64,000 bases of DNA from Pseudomonas paeninsulae. GTDB lineage: Bacteria > Pseudomonadota > Gammaproteobacteria > Pseudomonadales > Pseudomonadaceae. This document shows, piece by piece, positions 33,932 through 43,128 of this stretch (positions within the stretch are counted from its first letter, which is position 1; each line of letters begins with the position of its first letter). The notes below the pieces were generated by a model. The model did not search any database and was not told the DNA's origin. It was given only the letters and a program-made list of their open reading frames with translations. The stretch spans positions 4,824,501 to 4,888,500 of the forward strand of contig NZ_CP141799.1 in assembly GCF_035621475.1 (NCBI RefSeq), read 5' to 3'. The position numbers and the translations under genes are program-made.

Positions 33932-35245
33932 TTAAACCGCGTCGCGCGGCAGTAACAGCCCCAGCGGCAGGCAGACTCGCGCCTCCAGGCCGCCACCGCA
34001 ACGGTTACGCAACTCGACGCTGCCGCCATGCAGGGCGGCGATGCGCTTGACGATGGCCAGGCCGAGCCCGGCACCCTGGCCACCGCGGGCGCGGTCGCCG
34101 CGAATGAAAGGATTAATGATGCTGCCCAGCTCGCTCGGATCGATACCGGCGCCACGGTCGAGCACGCTGAGCACGATGTAAGGCGCGCTGCAGTCACCGG
34201 CCACCGACACGGCGACTTCGACCGCATTGCCACCATAGCGCAGGGCATTCTCGATCAGATTGACCAGCAGCCGCTTGATCGATACCCGGCGCAGCGGGAA
34301 GACCGGCACCGGCTCCAGACACAGGCGCACCCTCTTCTGCTGCTGGTTATAGGGCGCCACCACTTCGCCGATCAGCTCGCCGAGATCGAGAGGTTCCAAC
34401 GGCTCGTCGCGGCCGTCGCGGATAAAGGCGAGGAACTGATCGAGAATCGCGTCCATGTCCTCGATATCGCGGACCATGTCCTCGGTCAGATCGGAGTCGT
34501 GGTTTAACAGCTCCAGGGACAAGCGCAAACGGGTCAGCGGCGTACGCAGGTCATGGGACACCCCGGCCAACATCAGCTCGCGCTCGCGGCCGCCCTGCTC
34601 GACGTCTTCGGCCATCTGGTTGAAGGCGCGATAGACCTCGGCCATCTCGCTGGGCGTATCGCTCTCCGGCAAACGCACGCTACGGCCCTTGCCGAGTTGG
34701 CGGGCGGCGAACACCAGGCGCTTCAAGGGCGCACTGAGCTGGCGCACGAAAATCCAGGCGGCAGCGGTGGAGAGCAAACCGATGCCCAGGAACCAGCCGA
34801 GTACACTCCAGATCCGCTGGCCGCGCAGCGGGTGCGGATACAACGGTACCCGCAGCCAGTCATCGCCCAACGCTGGGGCATGCACCCACAGCGCTGGCGG
34901 ATTTTGCGCACTCACCCGCACTTCGGTCTCGGGGCCGAGTTCGGACTGCATCTGCCGCTGAAAAATCTCGCTGTAGGGCCAGTGCTGCTCGCTGACCGGC
35001 ACAGTGTCACGGGGTACCCGCTCGAGACCCGCGGCGGCGGCAATCTTCTCGCGATTCTCCGAGTCAGCGGCCCAGTAGGCGCGTAGCGTCAGCGCCGCGC
35101 CATGGCTGTACTGCCGATCGACCAGCACGTCCTCGTTCATCATCAGATAAACCAGGGTCAGTGCCTTGGAGAACAGCACCACGATCAACACCAGCCAGAG
35201 GGTGCGAGCGAAGAAGCTTTGCGGGAACCAGAGAGGGGTTTTCAT
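33932..35245 (-). CDS. envZ: osmosensor histidine kinase EnvZ
   Basis: Inner-membrane kinase of 437 residues that controls OmpR phosphorylation. A first membrane segment (about 10-32, TLWLVLIVVLFSKALTLVYL) and a second (about 155-175, VLGWFLGIGLLSTAAAWIFV) flank a periplasmic domain. HAMP is followed by the phospho-acceptor box LAGVSHDLRTPLTRLRLSLEL, and the HATPase domain shows NLIENALRYG, DRGAGI and GAGLGLAIVKRIAAL. I start at the second methionine (35245). It follows ompR on the same strand after a 109-base gap that contains a REP palindrome. Confidence 0.95.
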   Translation of the reverse strand: MKTPLWFPQSFFARTLWLVLIVVLFSKALTLVYLMMNEDVLVDRQYSHGAALTLRAYWAADSENREKIAAAAGLERVPRDTVPVSEQHWPYSEIFQRQMQSELGPETEVRVSAQNPPALWVHAPALGDDWLRVPLYPHPLRGQRIWSVLGWFLGIGLLSTAAAWIFVRQLSAPLKRLVFAARQLGKGRSVRLPESDTPSEMAEVYRAFNQMAEDVEQGGRERELMLAGVSHDLRTPLTRLRLSLELLNHDSDLTEDMVRDIEDMDAILDQFLAFIRDGRDEPLEPLDLGELIGEVVAPYNQQQKRVRLCLEPVPVFPLRRVSIKRLLVNLIENALRYGGNAVEVAVSVAGDCSAPYIVLSVLDRGAGIDPSELGSIINPFIRGDRARGGQGAGLGLAIVKRIAALHGGSVELRNRCGGGLEARVCLPLGLLLPRDAV

Positions 35246-35260
35246 AGGCACTTACAGGAA

Positions 35261-35335
35261 TGTAGGAGCGGTGGGGGACAGCTTGTCCCATGCCCGCGAT
35301 TGGACTGCGGATCGCGGGCATGGCCCGCTCCTACG
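35261..35335. repeat. REP palindrome between ompR and envZ
   Basis: TGTAGGAGC (35261-35269) pairs with GCTCCTAC (35327-35334). Inner arms around CATGCCCGCGAT and ATCGCGGGCATG pair perfectly over 12 bases. The stem would form in the ompR-envZ mRNA and could lower envZ relative to ompR. Confidence 0.8.
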
Positions 35336-35354
35336 ATGGATCATTGCGCCGACG

Positions 35355-36089
35355 TCATTTATTGCCATCCGGCACGAACACGTAACCCACGCCCCAGACC
35401 GTCTGGATATAGCGCGGCTTGGTCGGGTCCGGCTCGATCAGCCGGCGCAGGCGCGAAATCTGCACGTCGATGGAGCGCTCCAGGGCGTCCCACTCGCGAC
35501 CGCGGGCCAGGTTCATCAGTTTGTCGCGGGTCAGCGGTTCGCGAGCGTGTTGGACCAGAGCCTTGAGCACGGCGAACTCGCCGGTGGTGAGCATATGCAC
35601 TTCGTCACCCTTCTTCAGCTCGCGGGTGGCCAGTGACAATTCATACTCGCCGAAGCTGACGCTCTCGTCCTCGGCGCCCGGTGCCCCCGGCACTACCGGC
35701 ACCTGGCGACGCAGCACGGCCTTGATCCGCGCCAGCAGTTCGCGCGGGTTGAACGGTTTGGCCAGGTAGTCGTCGGCGCCCAACTCCAGGCCCTGGATCC
35801 GGCTGGCTTCGTCGCCCTTGGCGGTGAGCATGATGATCGGCACCTGATTGTTCGCCGCCCGTAGCCGGCGACAGGCAGACAAGCCGTCCTCGCCCGGCAG
35901 CATCAGGTCGAGCACGACCAGATGGAACAGCTCACGCGCCAGCAGGCGATCCATCTGCTCGACGTTTTCCACCGTACGCACGCGGTAGCCCTGCTCCTCG
36001 AAGAAACGCTCGAGCAAGCGCCGCAAGCGGGCATCGTCATCGACTACCAGAATTTTCTCGCCTTCAAGCGAAAGTGCAGTGCTGCTCAT
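35355..36089 (-). CDS. ompR: response regulator OmpR
   Basis: DNA-binding response regulator of 244 residues. The receiver starts EKILVVDDDARLRRLLERF and has the phospho-acceptor Asp in LVVLDLMLPGEDG and the Lys in YLAKPFNPRELLARI. The winged helix follows (LTTGEFAVLKALVQHA, RSIDVQISRLRRLIE, TVWGVGYVFVPDG). The start at 36089 (MSSTALSLEGEK) matches pseudomonad OmpR; the extra 21 upstream codons are not used. It is first gene of the ompR-envZ unit and divergent from tex. Confidence 0.96.
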   Translation of the reverse strand: MSSTALSLEGEKILVVDDDARLRRLLERFFEEQGYRVRTVENVEQMDRLLARELFHLVVLDLMLPGEDGLSACRRLRAANNQVPIIMLTAKGDEASRIQGLELGADDYLAKPFNPRELLARIKAVLRRQVPVVPGAPGAEDESVSFGEYELSLATRELKKGDEVHMLTTGEFAVLKALVQHAREPLTRDKLMNLARGREWDALERSIDVQISRLRRLIEPDPTKPRYIQTVWGVGYVFVPDGNK

Positions 36090-36302
36090 AGAAGCTCCTT
36101 GACCGAGAATCTGTACCGCCCGTCGGGCGTAGACAGTCTCCAACGCTGGCATTATGGCTCAGCCACCGCGATCACCGGTGGCAGCCATTGTTAGCAGATT
36201 TTTCCTCGCGGGCCGGGGGCCAAGTAATCGGCCGTGGTGCGACCCGAATCAGCTTGCGCCCGGCTAACGCCCTCCACCCCCATTCATCCAGCCGCTAATG
36301 GT

Positions 36303-36308
36303 TATAAT
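36303..36308 (+). promoter_or_regulatory. candidate -10 box for tex
   Basis: A consensus TATAAT lies about 190 bases upstream of the tex start, in the 411-base gap between ompR and tex. No good -35 is visible. Transcription from here would place the family A repeat (36361-36481) in the tex leader. Confidence 0.4.
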
Positions 36309-36360
36309 GCGCCGCTCTATTGTCTGGCCCGTGGTTTGCGAGGTCGGTTTTTCGTTTCAG

Positions 36361-36481
36361 CGGTTGTGAAAATATCGAACGCCGTCGCGGGGCCCTCTCC
36401 AGGTGTTCGCGGTGTAGCGCAACGTCAGCAGCGGGCGCCTTGAGACGGCCGCAGTAGGCGAGAGTTTTTTCACAGCCTCTC
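36361..36481. repeat. family A intergenic repeat in the tex leader (A2)
   Basis: The sequence runs from GGTTGTGAAAATATCGAACG to TTTTTTCACAGCCTCTCA. It matches A1 at both ends, including the GGCCGCAGTAGGCGAGAGTT segment, but lacks A1's central 14-bp hairpin. It ends 19 bases before the tex start codon. Confidence 0.7.
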
Positions 36482-36500
36482 AGTGTGGGTAGCTATTCAT

Positions 36501-38828
36501 ATGCTCAGCATCAACAACCGCATCGCCGAAGAACTGGGCGTGCGCCCGCAACAGGTCGCTGCCGCCGTAGCGCTGCTCGATGAAGGCTCCACCGTGCCGT
36601 TTATCGCCCGCTACCGCAAGGAAGTCACCGACAGCCTGGATGACACCCAACTGCGTAACCTGGAAGAGCGCCTGCGCTACCTGCGCGAACTGGACGATCG
36701 CCGCGCCAGCATCCTCGCCAGCATCGAGGAGCAGGGCAAGCTGACCCCGGAGCTGACCCGCGAAATCAACCTGGCCGAGACCAAGACGCGCCTCGAAGAC
36801 CTTTACCTGCCCTACAAGCAGAAGCGCCGCACCAAGGGCCAGATCGCCCTGGAAGCCGGCCTTGGCGAACTGGCCGACGCGCTGTTCAACGACCCGACCC
36901 TGGCCCCGGAGAGCGAAGCCGCGCGCTTCGTCGACGCCGAAAAAGGCTACGCCGACATCAAGGCGGTGCTCGAAGGCGCCAAGTACATTCTCATGGAGCG
37001 TTTCGCCGAAGACGCCACCCTGCTGGCCAACCTGCGCAGCTTCCTCAAGGACAACGCGACCCTCAGTGCCCGGTTGATTGCCGGCAAGGAGCAGGAAGGC
37101 GCCAAGTTCCGCGATTACTTCGAGCACGACGAGAAGCTGAAAAGTGCCCCCTCGCACCGTGCCCTGGCGATTTTTCGCGGCCGCAACGAGGGCTTCCTCA
37201 GCGCCAGTCTGAAAATCGGCGAAGAGCTGCCCGGCACCCTGCACCCGTGCGAAGGCATGGTCGCCGAGCGTTTCGGCATCAGCAACCAGGGCCGCGCCGC
37301 CGACAAATGGCTGGGCGAAGTGGTGCGCTGGACCTGGAAGGTCAAGCTCTACACTCACCTGGAAACCGACCTGCTCGGCGAGCTGCGCGAAGGCGCCGAA
37401 GACGAGGCGATTTCAGTGTTCGCCCGCAACATGCATGACCTGCTGCTCGCCGCCCCGGCCGGCCCGCGCGCCACCCTGGGCCTCGACCCGGGCCTGCGCA
37501 CCGGTTGCAAGGTCGCGGTGGTCGACGCCACCGGCAAGCTGCTCGACACCGCCACCGTCTACCCGCACGTGCCGAAGAACCAGTGGGATCAGACCATCGC
37601 CGTGCTCGCCGCGCTGTGCACCAAGCACTCGGTCGACCTGATCGCCATTGGTAACGGCACCGCCAGCCGAGAGAGCGACAAGCTGGCCGCCGAGCTGATC
37701 AAGAAATACCCCGCCCTGAAGATGACCAAGGTGATGGTCAGCGAGGCTGGCGCCTCGGTCTATTCGGCCTCGGAACTGGCCGCCAAGGAATTCCCCGACC
37801 TTGACGTGTCGATCCGCGGCGCCGTGTCCATCGCCCGCCGCCTGCAGGACCCGCTGGCCGAACTGGTGAAGATCGACCCGAAATCCATCGGCGTCGGCCA
37901 GTACCAGCACGACGTGTCCCAGCTCAAGCTGGCGCGCAGCCTGGCCGCGGTGGTGGAAGACTGCGTCAACGCCGTCGGCGTCGACGTCAATACCGCCTCG
38001 GTCGCCCTGCTGGCGCGGATCTCCGGACTGAATGCGACCCTGGCGCAGAACATAGTCGCGCACCGCGACGCCAACGGCGCGTTCAAGACCCGCGACGCGT
38101 TGAAAAAGGTTTCGCGCCTGGGCGAGAAGACCTTCGAGCAAGCCGCCGGCTTCCTCCGCGTGATGAACGGCGACAACCCGTTGGACGCCTCGGCGGTGCA
38201 CCCGGAAACCTATCCGCTGGTGCAGCGCATCGCCGCCGACACCGGTCGTGATATCCGCTCGTTGGTCGGCGATGCGGCCTTCATCAAGCGCCTCGACCCG
38301 AAAAAATTCACCGACGAAAGCTTCGGCCTGGTGACCGTCGGCGACATCCTGCAAGAGCTGGAAAAACCCGGCCGCGACCCGCGCCCCGAATTCAAGACCG
38401 CCGAGTTCCAGGAGGGGGTCGAAACCCTCAAGGACCTCGAACTGGGGATGATCCTCGAAGGCGTGGTGACCAACGTCACCAACTTCGGTGCCTTCGTCGA
38501 CATCGGCGTACACCAGGATGGTCTGGTGCACATCTCGGCGTTGTCGGAGAAGTTCATCAAGGACCCGCATGAAGCGGTCAAGGCCGGCGACGTGGTCAAG
38601 GTCAAGGTGATGGAAGTGGATATCCCACGTAACCGCATCGCCCTGTCGATGCGCATGGGCGACACCCCGGGCGAAAAAATCGAAGGGCCGCGCGGCGGCC
38701 AACGCGGTGGTGGCAAGCGCGACTCCAGCCCGCGTCCGTCGGCCAGCACCCCGCGCGCCGAGCCGCAGCCGGCCAACAACGCCGCCATGGCCGCGCTGTT
38801 CGCCAATGCCAAGCAGCGGAGGAAGTAA
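36501..38828 (+). CDS. tex: Tex, RNA-binding transcription accessory protein
   Basis: Nucleic-acid-binding protein of 775 residues related to eukaryotic Spt6. The N-terminal helical Tex domain begins [18 protein letters not shown]. The YqgF-like RNase H fold contains [20 protein letters not shown]. Helix-hairpin-helix motifs ([36 protein letters not shown]) follow, and a C-terminal S1 domain ([20 protein letters not shown]) closes the core before a disordered G/R/S/P tail. The start at 36501 fits the family; the in-frame upstream codon at 36483 adds MWVAIH. Its leader contains a repeat element. Confidence 0.97.
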   Translation: MLSINNRIAEELGVRPQQVAAAVALLDEGSTVPFIARYRKEVTDSLDDTQLRNLEERLRYLRELDDRRASILASIEEQGKLTPELTREINLAETKTRLEDLYLPYKQKRRTKGQIALEAGLGELADALFNDPTLAPESEAARFVDAEKGYADIKAVLEGAKYILMERFAEDATLLANLRSFLKDNATLSARLIAGKEQEGAKFRDYFEHDEKLKSAPSHRALAIFRGRNEGFLSASLKIGEELPGTLHPCEGMVAERFGISNQGRAADKWLGEVVRWTWKVKLYTHLETDLLGELREGAEDEAISVFARNMHDLLLAAPAGPRATLGLDPGLRTGCKVAVVDATGKLLDTATVYPHVPKNQWDQTIAVLAALCTKHSVDLIAIGNGTASRESDKLAAELIKKYPALKMTKVMVSEAGASVYSASELAAKEFPDLDVSIRGAVSIARRLQDPLAELVKIDPKSIGVGQYQHDVSQLKLARSLAAVVEDCVNAVGVDVNTASVALLARISGLNATLAQNIVAHRDANGAFKTRDALKKVSRLGEKTFEQAAGFLRVMNGDNPLDASAVHPETYPLVQRIAADTGRDIRSLVGDAAFIKRLDPKKFTDESFGLVTVGDILQELEKPGRDPRPEFKTAEFQEGVETLKDLELGMILEGVVTNVTNFGAFVDIGVHQDGLVHISALSEKFIKDPHEAVKAGDVVKVKVMEVDIPRNRIALSMRMGDTPGEKIEGPRGGQRGGGKRDSSPRPSASTPRAEPQPANNAAMAALFANAKQRRK

Positions 38829-38831
38829 GCC

Positions 38832-39221
38832 GTGAGCGAGCCCGTGGAGGCAATTGGCAAGAGCAGTGCCTTTGGCCGCCTGCTTGGTCTGGAAATCGTC
38901 AAGGCCGACGCTGGCGAGGCCGTGCTGCGCCTGAGCATGCACGACGGCCTGCGTAACCTGCACGGCAAGCTCCACGGCGGCGCGCTGTTCTCGCTGATCG
39001 ACAGCGCCATGGGCCAGGCCAGCCACAGCCTGACCGATGGCACGCCGAGCAGCGTCACCCTGGAGAGCAAGGTCAACTACATCCGCCCCGTCAGCGAGGG
39101 CGATCTGCTCTGCCGGGCCTGGTTGCTGCACAGCGGCAGGCGCACCCAGGTGATCGAAGCCGAAGTGCATCAGGGCGACAAGCTGGTCGCCAAGGCACAA
39201 GCCACCTTCGCTTGCGTGTAA
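38832..39221 (+). CDS. PaaI-type hotdog thioesterase
   Basis: Acyl-CoA thioesterase family protein of 129 residues. The hotdog core is LHGKLHGGALFSLIDSAMGQA, with the catalytic Asp in LIDSA and the N-terminal HGG motif, then TLESKVNYIRPV. It starts with a GTG three bases after the tex stop, so it is almost certainly co-transcribed with tex. The acyl substrate is unknown. Confidence 0.88.
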   Translation: MSEPVEAIGKSSAFGRLLGLEIVKADAGEAVLRLSMHDGLRNLHGKLHGGALFSLIDSAMGQASHSLTDGTPSSVTLESKVNYIRPVSEGDLLCRAWLLHSGRRTQVIEAEVHQGDKLVAKAQATFACV

Positions 39222-39373
39222 CTGTAGCGGCTCAAGCTGGGTTATAACTGGCACCATTCAGCCGGCAGGCTGCAGCACAAACGCATCGCGAAGGCCCGCC
39301 AAGGCGTCGCTGGCGTTTTGCGGCGACTTGCCCGACCAGACGACCAACGTCGGTCATCCGCCCTCTTGTAGAG

Positions 39374-39409
39374 CGCATCGGCCGCCCCCATATTGGGGCG
39401 ACCGATGCG
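39374..39409 (+). promoter_or_regulatory. strong hairpin directly upstream of gshA
   Basis: CGCATCGG-C-CGCCCC and GGGGCG-A-CCGATGCG pair as a 14-bp stem with one mismatch and a CATATT loop. It ends 15 bases before the TTG start of gshA, next to the GAAGGAA ribosome-binding site. No T-run follows, so it is a poor terminator for the thioesterase gene. A leader structure affecting gshA translation is possible. Confidence 0.55.
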
Positions 39410-39424
39410 TGAAGGAATGCAATC

Positions 39425-41005
39425 TTGAGCGACCTGTTCTCCCGCCGCCTGGCCCTGCTCGGCGAACGCGCCAACCTCTCCCTGCTTAGCCAGTGCTTGC
39501 ACGGTATCGAGCGCGAATGCCTGCGCGTCGATGGCGATGGCCAGCTGGCCCTGACCCCGCACCCGCTGGCGTTGGGCTCGGCACTGACGCACCCGCAAAT
39601 CACCACGGACTATTCCGAGGCGCTGCTGGAATTCATCACCCCGGCCGAGCCTGACCCGGCCATCACCCTGGCCGACCTCGAGCAGATCCATCGCTTCGTC
39701 TACAGCAAGCTCGACGGCGAATACCTGTGGAGCCCGTCAATGCCCTGCGCCTTGCCGGATGAGCAGACGATTCCGATCGCCGAGTACGGCAGCTCGCATA
39801 TCGGCCAGCTCAAATACGTTTACCGCAAGGGCCTGGCGCTGCGTTACGGCAAGACGATGCAGTGCATCGCCGGCATTCACTACAACTTCTCCGTGCCGGA
39901 CAGTCTGTGGCCACTGCTGCAGCAGGCCGAGGGCAATACGCGCAACGCCCGCGACTATCAGTCGGCGCGCTACATCGCCCTGATCCGCAATTTCCGCCGC
40001 TACAGCTGGCTGCTGATGTACCTGTTCGGCGCCTCGCCAGCCCTGGATGCAGGCTTTTTGCGTGGCCGCCCGCACCAACTGCAGCAACTCGATGACGACA
40101 CCCTGTACCTGCCCTACGCCACCAGCCTGCGCATGAGCGACCTAGGTTACCAGAGCAACGCCCAGGCCGGCCTCACCCCCTGCTACAACGACCTGACCAG
40201 CTACACCGACAGCCTGCGTCAAGCGGTCGCCACGCCCTACCCGCCCTATGTCGAGATCGGCAGCAAGAAGGACGGTGAATGGCTGCAACTCAATACCAAC
40301 ATCCTGCAGATCGAGAACGAGTACTACTCGAACATCCGCCCGAAACGCGTGACCCACAGCGGTGAGCGACCGGTCCAGGCGCTGGAGGACCGCGGCGTGC
40401 AGTACATCGAAGTGCGTTGCCTGGACATCAATCCCTTCCTGCCGCTGGGTATCGACCTGGTCGAGGCGCGCTTCCTCGACGCCTTCCTGCTGTTCTGTGC
40501 GCTGCAGGAAAGCCCGCCACTGGACGGCGACGAATGCCACGCCTGCACCGACAACTTCCTCAACGTGGTCAAGGACGGACGGCGCCCCGGCCTGCACTTG
40601 CAGCGCCAGGGCCAACCCGTGGCGCTGCAAGCCTGGGCTCACGAACTGCTCGACAGCATCCAGCAAACCGCCACGCTGCTCGACCAGAGCCATGGCGACG
40701 ACGCGCACAGTCAGGCTTTACAGGCGCAGCGCGACAAGGTCGATGATGCCAGCCTGACACCTTCGGCCCAAGTGCTCGCAGACCTGCAGCAGGGCGAAAG
40801 CTTCAGCCAGTTCGCCCTGCGCCAGAGCAAGCAGCACGCCGACTACTTCCGTAGCCAGCCGTTGAGCGCTGAGCAACAAGCCGCCTTCGAAGCCGCGAGC
40901 ACACGCTCACTGCGCGAGCAGACGGAACTGGAGGCTCAGGAACAGGGCGATTTCGACAGCTTTGCCACGACCTACCAGGCGAGTATCCTGGCCCCGGTCA
41001 TTTAG
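39425..41005 (+). CDS. gshA: glutamate-cysteine ligase GshA
   Basis: First enzyme of glutathione synthesis, joining glutamate and cysteine with ATP; 526 residues, the size of the gammaproteobacterial type 1 enzyme. Recognisable segments are [83 protein letters not shown] and [18 protein letters not shown]. The start is a TTG with GAAGGAA upstream; no ATG fits. The rare start and the hairpin just before it suggest restrained translation. Confidence 0.96.
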   Translation: MSDLFSRRLALLGERANLSLLSQCLHGIERECLRVDGDGQLALTPHPLALGSALTHPQITTDYSEALLEFITPAEPDPAITLADLEQIHRFVYSKLDGEYLWSPSMPCALPDEQTIPIAEYGSSHIGQLKYVYRKGLALRYGKTMQCIAGIHYNFSVPDSLWPLLQQAEGNTRNARDYQSARYIALIRNFRRYSWLLMYLFGASPALDAGFLRGRPHQLQQLDDDTLYLPYATSLRMSDLGYQSNAQAGLTPCYNDLTSYTDSLRQAVATPYPPYVEIGSKKDGEWLQLNTNILQIENEYYSNIRPKRVTHSGERPVQALEDRGVQYIEVRCLDINPFLPLGIDLVEARFLDAFLLFCALQESPPLDGDECHACTDNFLNVVKDGRRPGLHLQRQGQPVALQAWAHELLDSIQQTATLLDQSHGDDAHSQALQAQRDKVDDASLTPSAQVLADLQQGESFSQFALRQSKQHADYFRSQPLSAEQQAAFEAASTRSLREQTELEAQEQGDFDSFATTYQASILAPVI

Positions 41006-41116
41006 TCGACCCAGTCACAAAAGCCAACAACGGCGCCAAAGCTGTGACCGGCGACCCAGCCAGGGAAGCCGGGCGCAACTAGCATAAGCACAGAGCAATC
41101 AACATGAGCTGTGCCC

Positions 41117-41320
41117 ATGGAGTCCGACGCCCATCCCAAGGATAACCGCCACTGGAGCCTGGAAAGCCTGAACAAGGCTTACCAGCAAGGCTATATGGCG
41201 GGCCTCACCGGCCAACCCAATAGCCGTCACGACCACCGCGCCGAAGTGCTTGCCGCGGCCTGGGAGGCCGGCTGGGACGACGGCCATGAGCAACTGCTGC
41301 GCCAGCAGAAGATCGCCTGA
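41117..41320 (+). CDS. RMF-like small protein
   Basis: A 67-residue protein containing the ribosome-modulation-factor pattern: LNKAYQQGYMAGLTGQP, then R..VLAAAWEAGWDDGHEQL. This matches the A-x(3)-GY-x-AG...W-x(2)-GW layout of Rmf and the related CrpP-type small proteins. It lacks the very basic N-terminus of true RMF and has an acidic, polar start (MESDAHPKDNRHWS), so ribosome binding is not certain. The start could also be the GTG at 41111. It lies between gshA and the convergent argA. Confidence 0.7.
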   Translation: MESDAHPKDNRHWSLESLNKAYQQGYMAGLTGQPNSRHDHRAEVLAAAWEAGWDDGHEQLLRQQKIA

Positions 41321-41473
41321 ACCACTGAGCCAGCCGGTAGGAGCCAGGCACCCGCAAAGCGCCTGTACCCGAGCAACCTTCCCGCCGCGATGAACCCAAC
41401 CCCGCCTCTTGAGCGGCGGCGCGGCACATCTCGACCCCGCCTGCAGACTGACTGCGGTGGGTTCGGCGGCAGG

Positions 41474-42772
41474 CTACAAGGCCTTCTCGAACACCTTGGA
41501 ATTGCGTTGGAAGTTGTACAGCGAGGCGCGCGCCGTGGGCAGGCGGTCGACGCTGCTGGGCACGAAACCGCGTTCGCGGAACCAGTGAGCGGTGCGGGTG
41601 GTGAGCACGAACAGGTGCTTCAGGCCCTGGGCGCGGGCGCGGGCCTCGATGCGTTCGAGCAGTTCGTCGCCGCGACCGCCGTGGCGATAGTCGGGGTTGA
41701 CTGCCAGGCAGGCCAGCTCGCCGTAGTCCGAGTCGTCAAGCTGGTACAGGGCCGCGCAGGCGATGATCAGGCCGTCGCGCTCGACGATACTGAACTGCTC
41801 GATCTCGCGTTCAAGCACCTCGCGCGAACGGCGCACCAGGATGCCCTGCTCTTCCAGCGGGCTGATCAACTCGATCAGCCCGCCGACATCGCCGATATTC
41901 GCCTCACGCAATGACTCGAACTGCTCCTGGTCGACCAAGGTGCCGCCGCCATCGCGGGTGAACAGCTCGGTCAGCAGCGAGCCGTTCTCCACATAGCTGA
42001 CCAGATGCGCGCGCTTGACCCCGGCGCGGCAGGCCTGAGCCGCGGCATCGAGCAGCTCGCCCTGGTAGCTGTTACCCAGGCGCGCCAGGTAGAGCGGTAC
42101 CTGCTGCGGACGCAGTTCGCGCACCAGCCGGCCCTCTTCGTCGAGCAGACCGCGCTCGGCACTGAACAGCAGCAGCTTGTCGGCGCCCAGGTCGATGGCT
42201 GCACGGGTGGCCACGTCTTCGCAGGCCAGATTGAAAATTTCCCCGGTCGGCGAATAGCCCAGCGGCGACAGCAGCACGATGCTGCGCTCGTCGAGCAGAC
42301 GGCCGATGCCCTTGCGATCGACCCGGCGCACTTCGCCGGTATGGTGATAGTCGATGCCGTCGACCACGCCGATCGGCCGCGCGGTGACGAAGTTGCCGCT
42401 GGACACGCGCAGGCGCGCGCCCTGCATCGGCGAGGCGGCCATGTCCATCGACAGGCGCGCCTCGATGGCGATGCGCAACTGGCCGACCGCATCGATCACG
42501 CACTCCAGAGTCGCGCTGTCGGTGACGCGTAAATCACGGTGAAAGTGCGGGGTTATCCCGCGAGCGACCAGACGCGCCTCGATCTGCGAGCGCGAGCCGT
42601 GCACCAGCACCAGACGCACGCCGAGGCTGTGCAGCAGCACCAAATCGTGGACGATATTGCCGAAATTCGGGTGGGCAACGCCCTCGCCCGGCAGCATCAC
42701 GACGAAGGTGCAGTCGCGGTGGGCATTGATATAGGGCGAAGCGTGGCGAAGCCAATTAACGTAGTCGTGCAT
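41474..42772 (-). CDS. argA: N-acetylglutamate synthase ArgA
   Basis: First step of arginine synthesis, acetyl-CoA plus glutamate; 432 residues. The N-terminal amino-acid-kinase-like domain runs from MHDYVNWLRHASPYINAHRD through VVMLPGEGVAHPNF and LVLVHGSRSQIEARL, and contributes arginine feedback binding. The C-terminal GNAT domain covers about 290-432 and has CLAVNPDYRHGGRGDELLERI as acetyl-CoA loop and TRTAHWFRERGF. The start at 42772 gives the length known for pseudomonad ArgA; 14 more codons are open upstream. argE lies upstream on the same strand, separated by a 356-base gap with a repeat. Confidence 0.96.
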   Translation of the reverse strand: MHDYVNWLRHASPYINAHRDCTFVVMLPGEGVAHPNFGNIVHDLVLLHSLGVRLVLVHGSRSQIEARLVARGITPHFHRDLRVTDSATLECVIDAVGQLRIAIEARLSMDMAASPMQGARLRVSSGNFVTARPIGVVDGIDYHHTGEVRRVDRKGIGRLLDERSIVLLSPLGYSPTGEIFNLACEDVATRAAIDLGADKLLLFSAERGLLDEEGRLVRELRPQQVPLYLARLGNSYQGELLDAAAQACRAGVKRAHLVSYVENGSLLTELFTRDGGGTLVDQEQFESLREANIGDVGGLIELISPLEEQGILVRRSREVLEREIEQFSIVERDGLIIACAALYQLDDSDYGELACLAVNPDYRHGGRGDELLERIEARARAQGLKHLFVLTTRTAHWFRERGFVPSSVDRLPTARASLYNFQRNSKVFEKAL

Positions 42773-42940
42773 TGCGCAGAGAACCTGTGAGTCGTGAAGA
42801 TAACGCATGAACAAGGCGCGCGAGCGCCGGACGAGGCAGCCGGGAGCAGCGGGTTATCGTCGCAAGTAGGACAGCTTCACGCGTTCGCTCCTCCCATGGG
42901 TACAGGTCATGCCCGGATCATTCGACCGGGCTCAGAGGGT

Positions 42941-43128
42941 GCTTACAAATTACTGCGCTCGGCCATGCAGCGTTGAAATTAGCCCGGGACTCGGCGTCTC
43001 AAAATGCTCATGTACTATTCGTACACTCCGCTTTTGATTCGCTGCGCTCACCCCTTCGGGGCCAGCCTGCGGTTGTTACTCCGCTACGCTGCGTTGCGGC
43101 TGATTTCGCCTTGCCTGGCCATCGCTCG
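42941..43128. repeat. family B intergenic repeat between argE and argA (B1)
   Basis: It shares with the copy at 58655-58938: TACTGCGCTCGGC, AAATGCTCATGTAC, TCGTACxCTxCGC, GGCCAGCCT, GTTGCG/GGCTGATT and GCCATCGCTCGCTAC, in the same order. Similarity runs a little past 43128 into the last codons of argE. No ORF in it is credible. Confidence 0.7.

Noticed and set aside
37413..39257. Open frame of 614 codons on the minus strand opposite tex.
   Set aside because: It is antisense to tex and the thioesterase gene, has His/Gln/Gly-rich composition typical of a GC-rich shadow frame, and no domain or ribosome-binding site.
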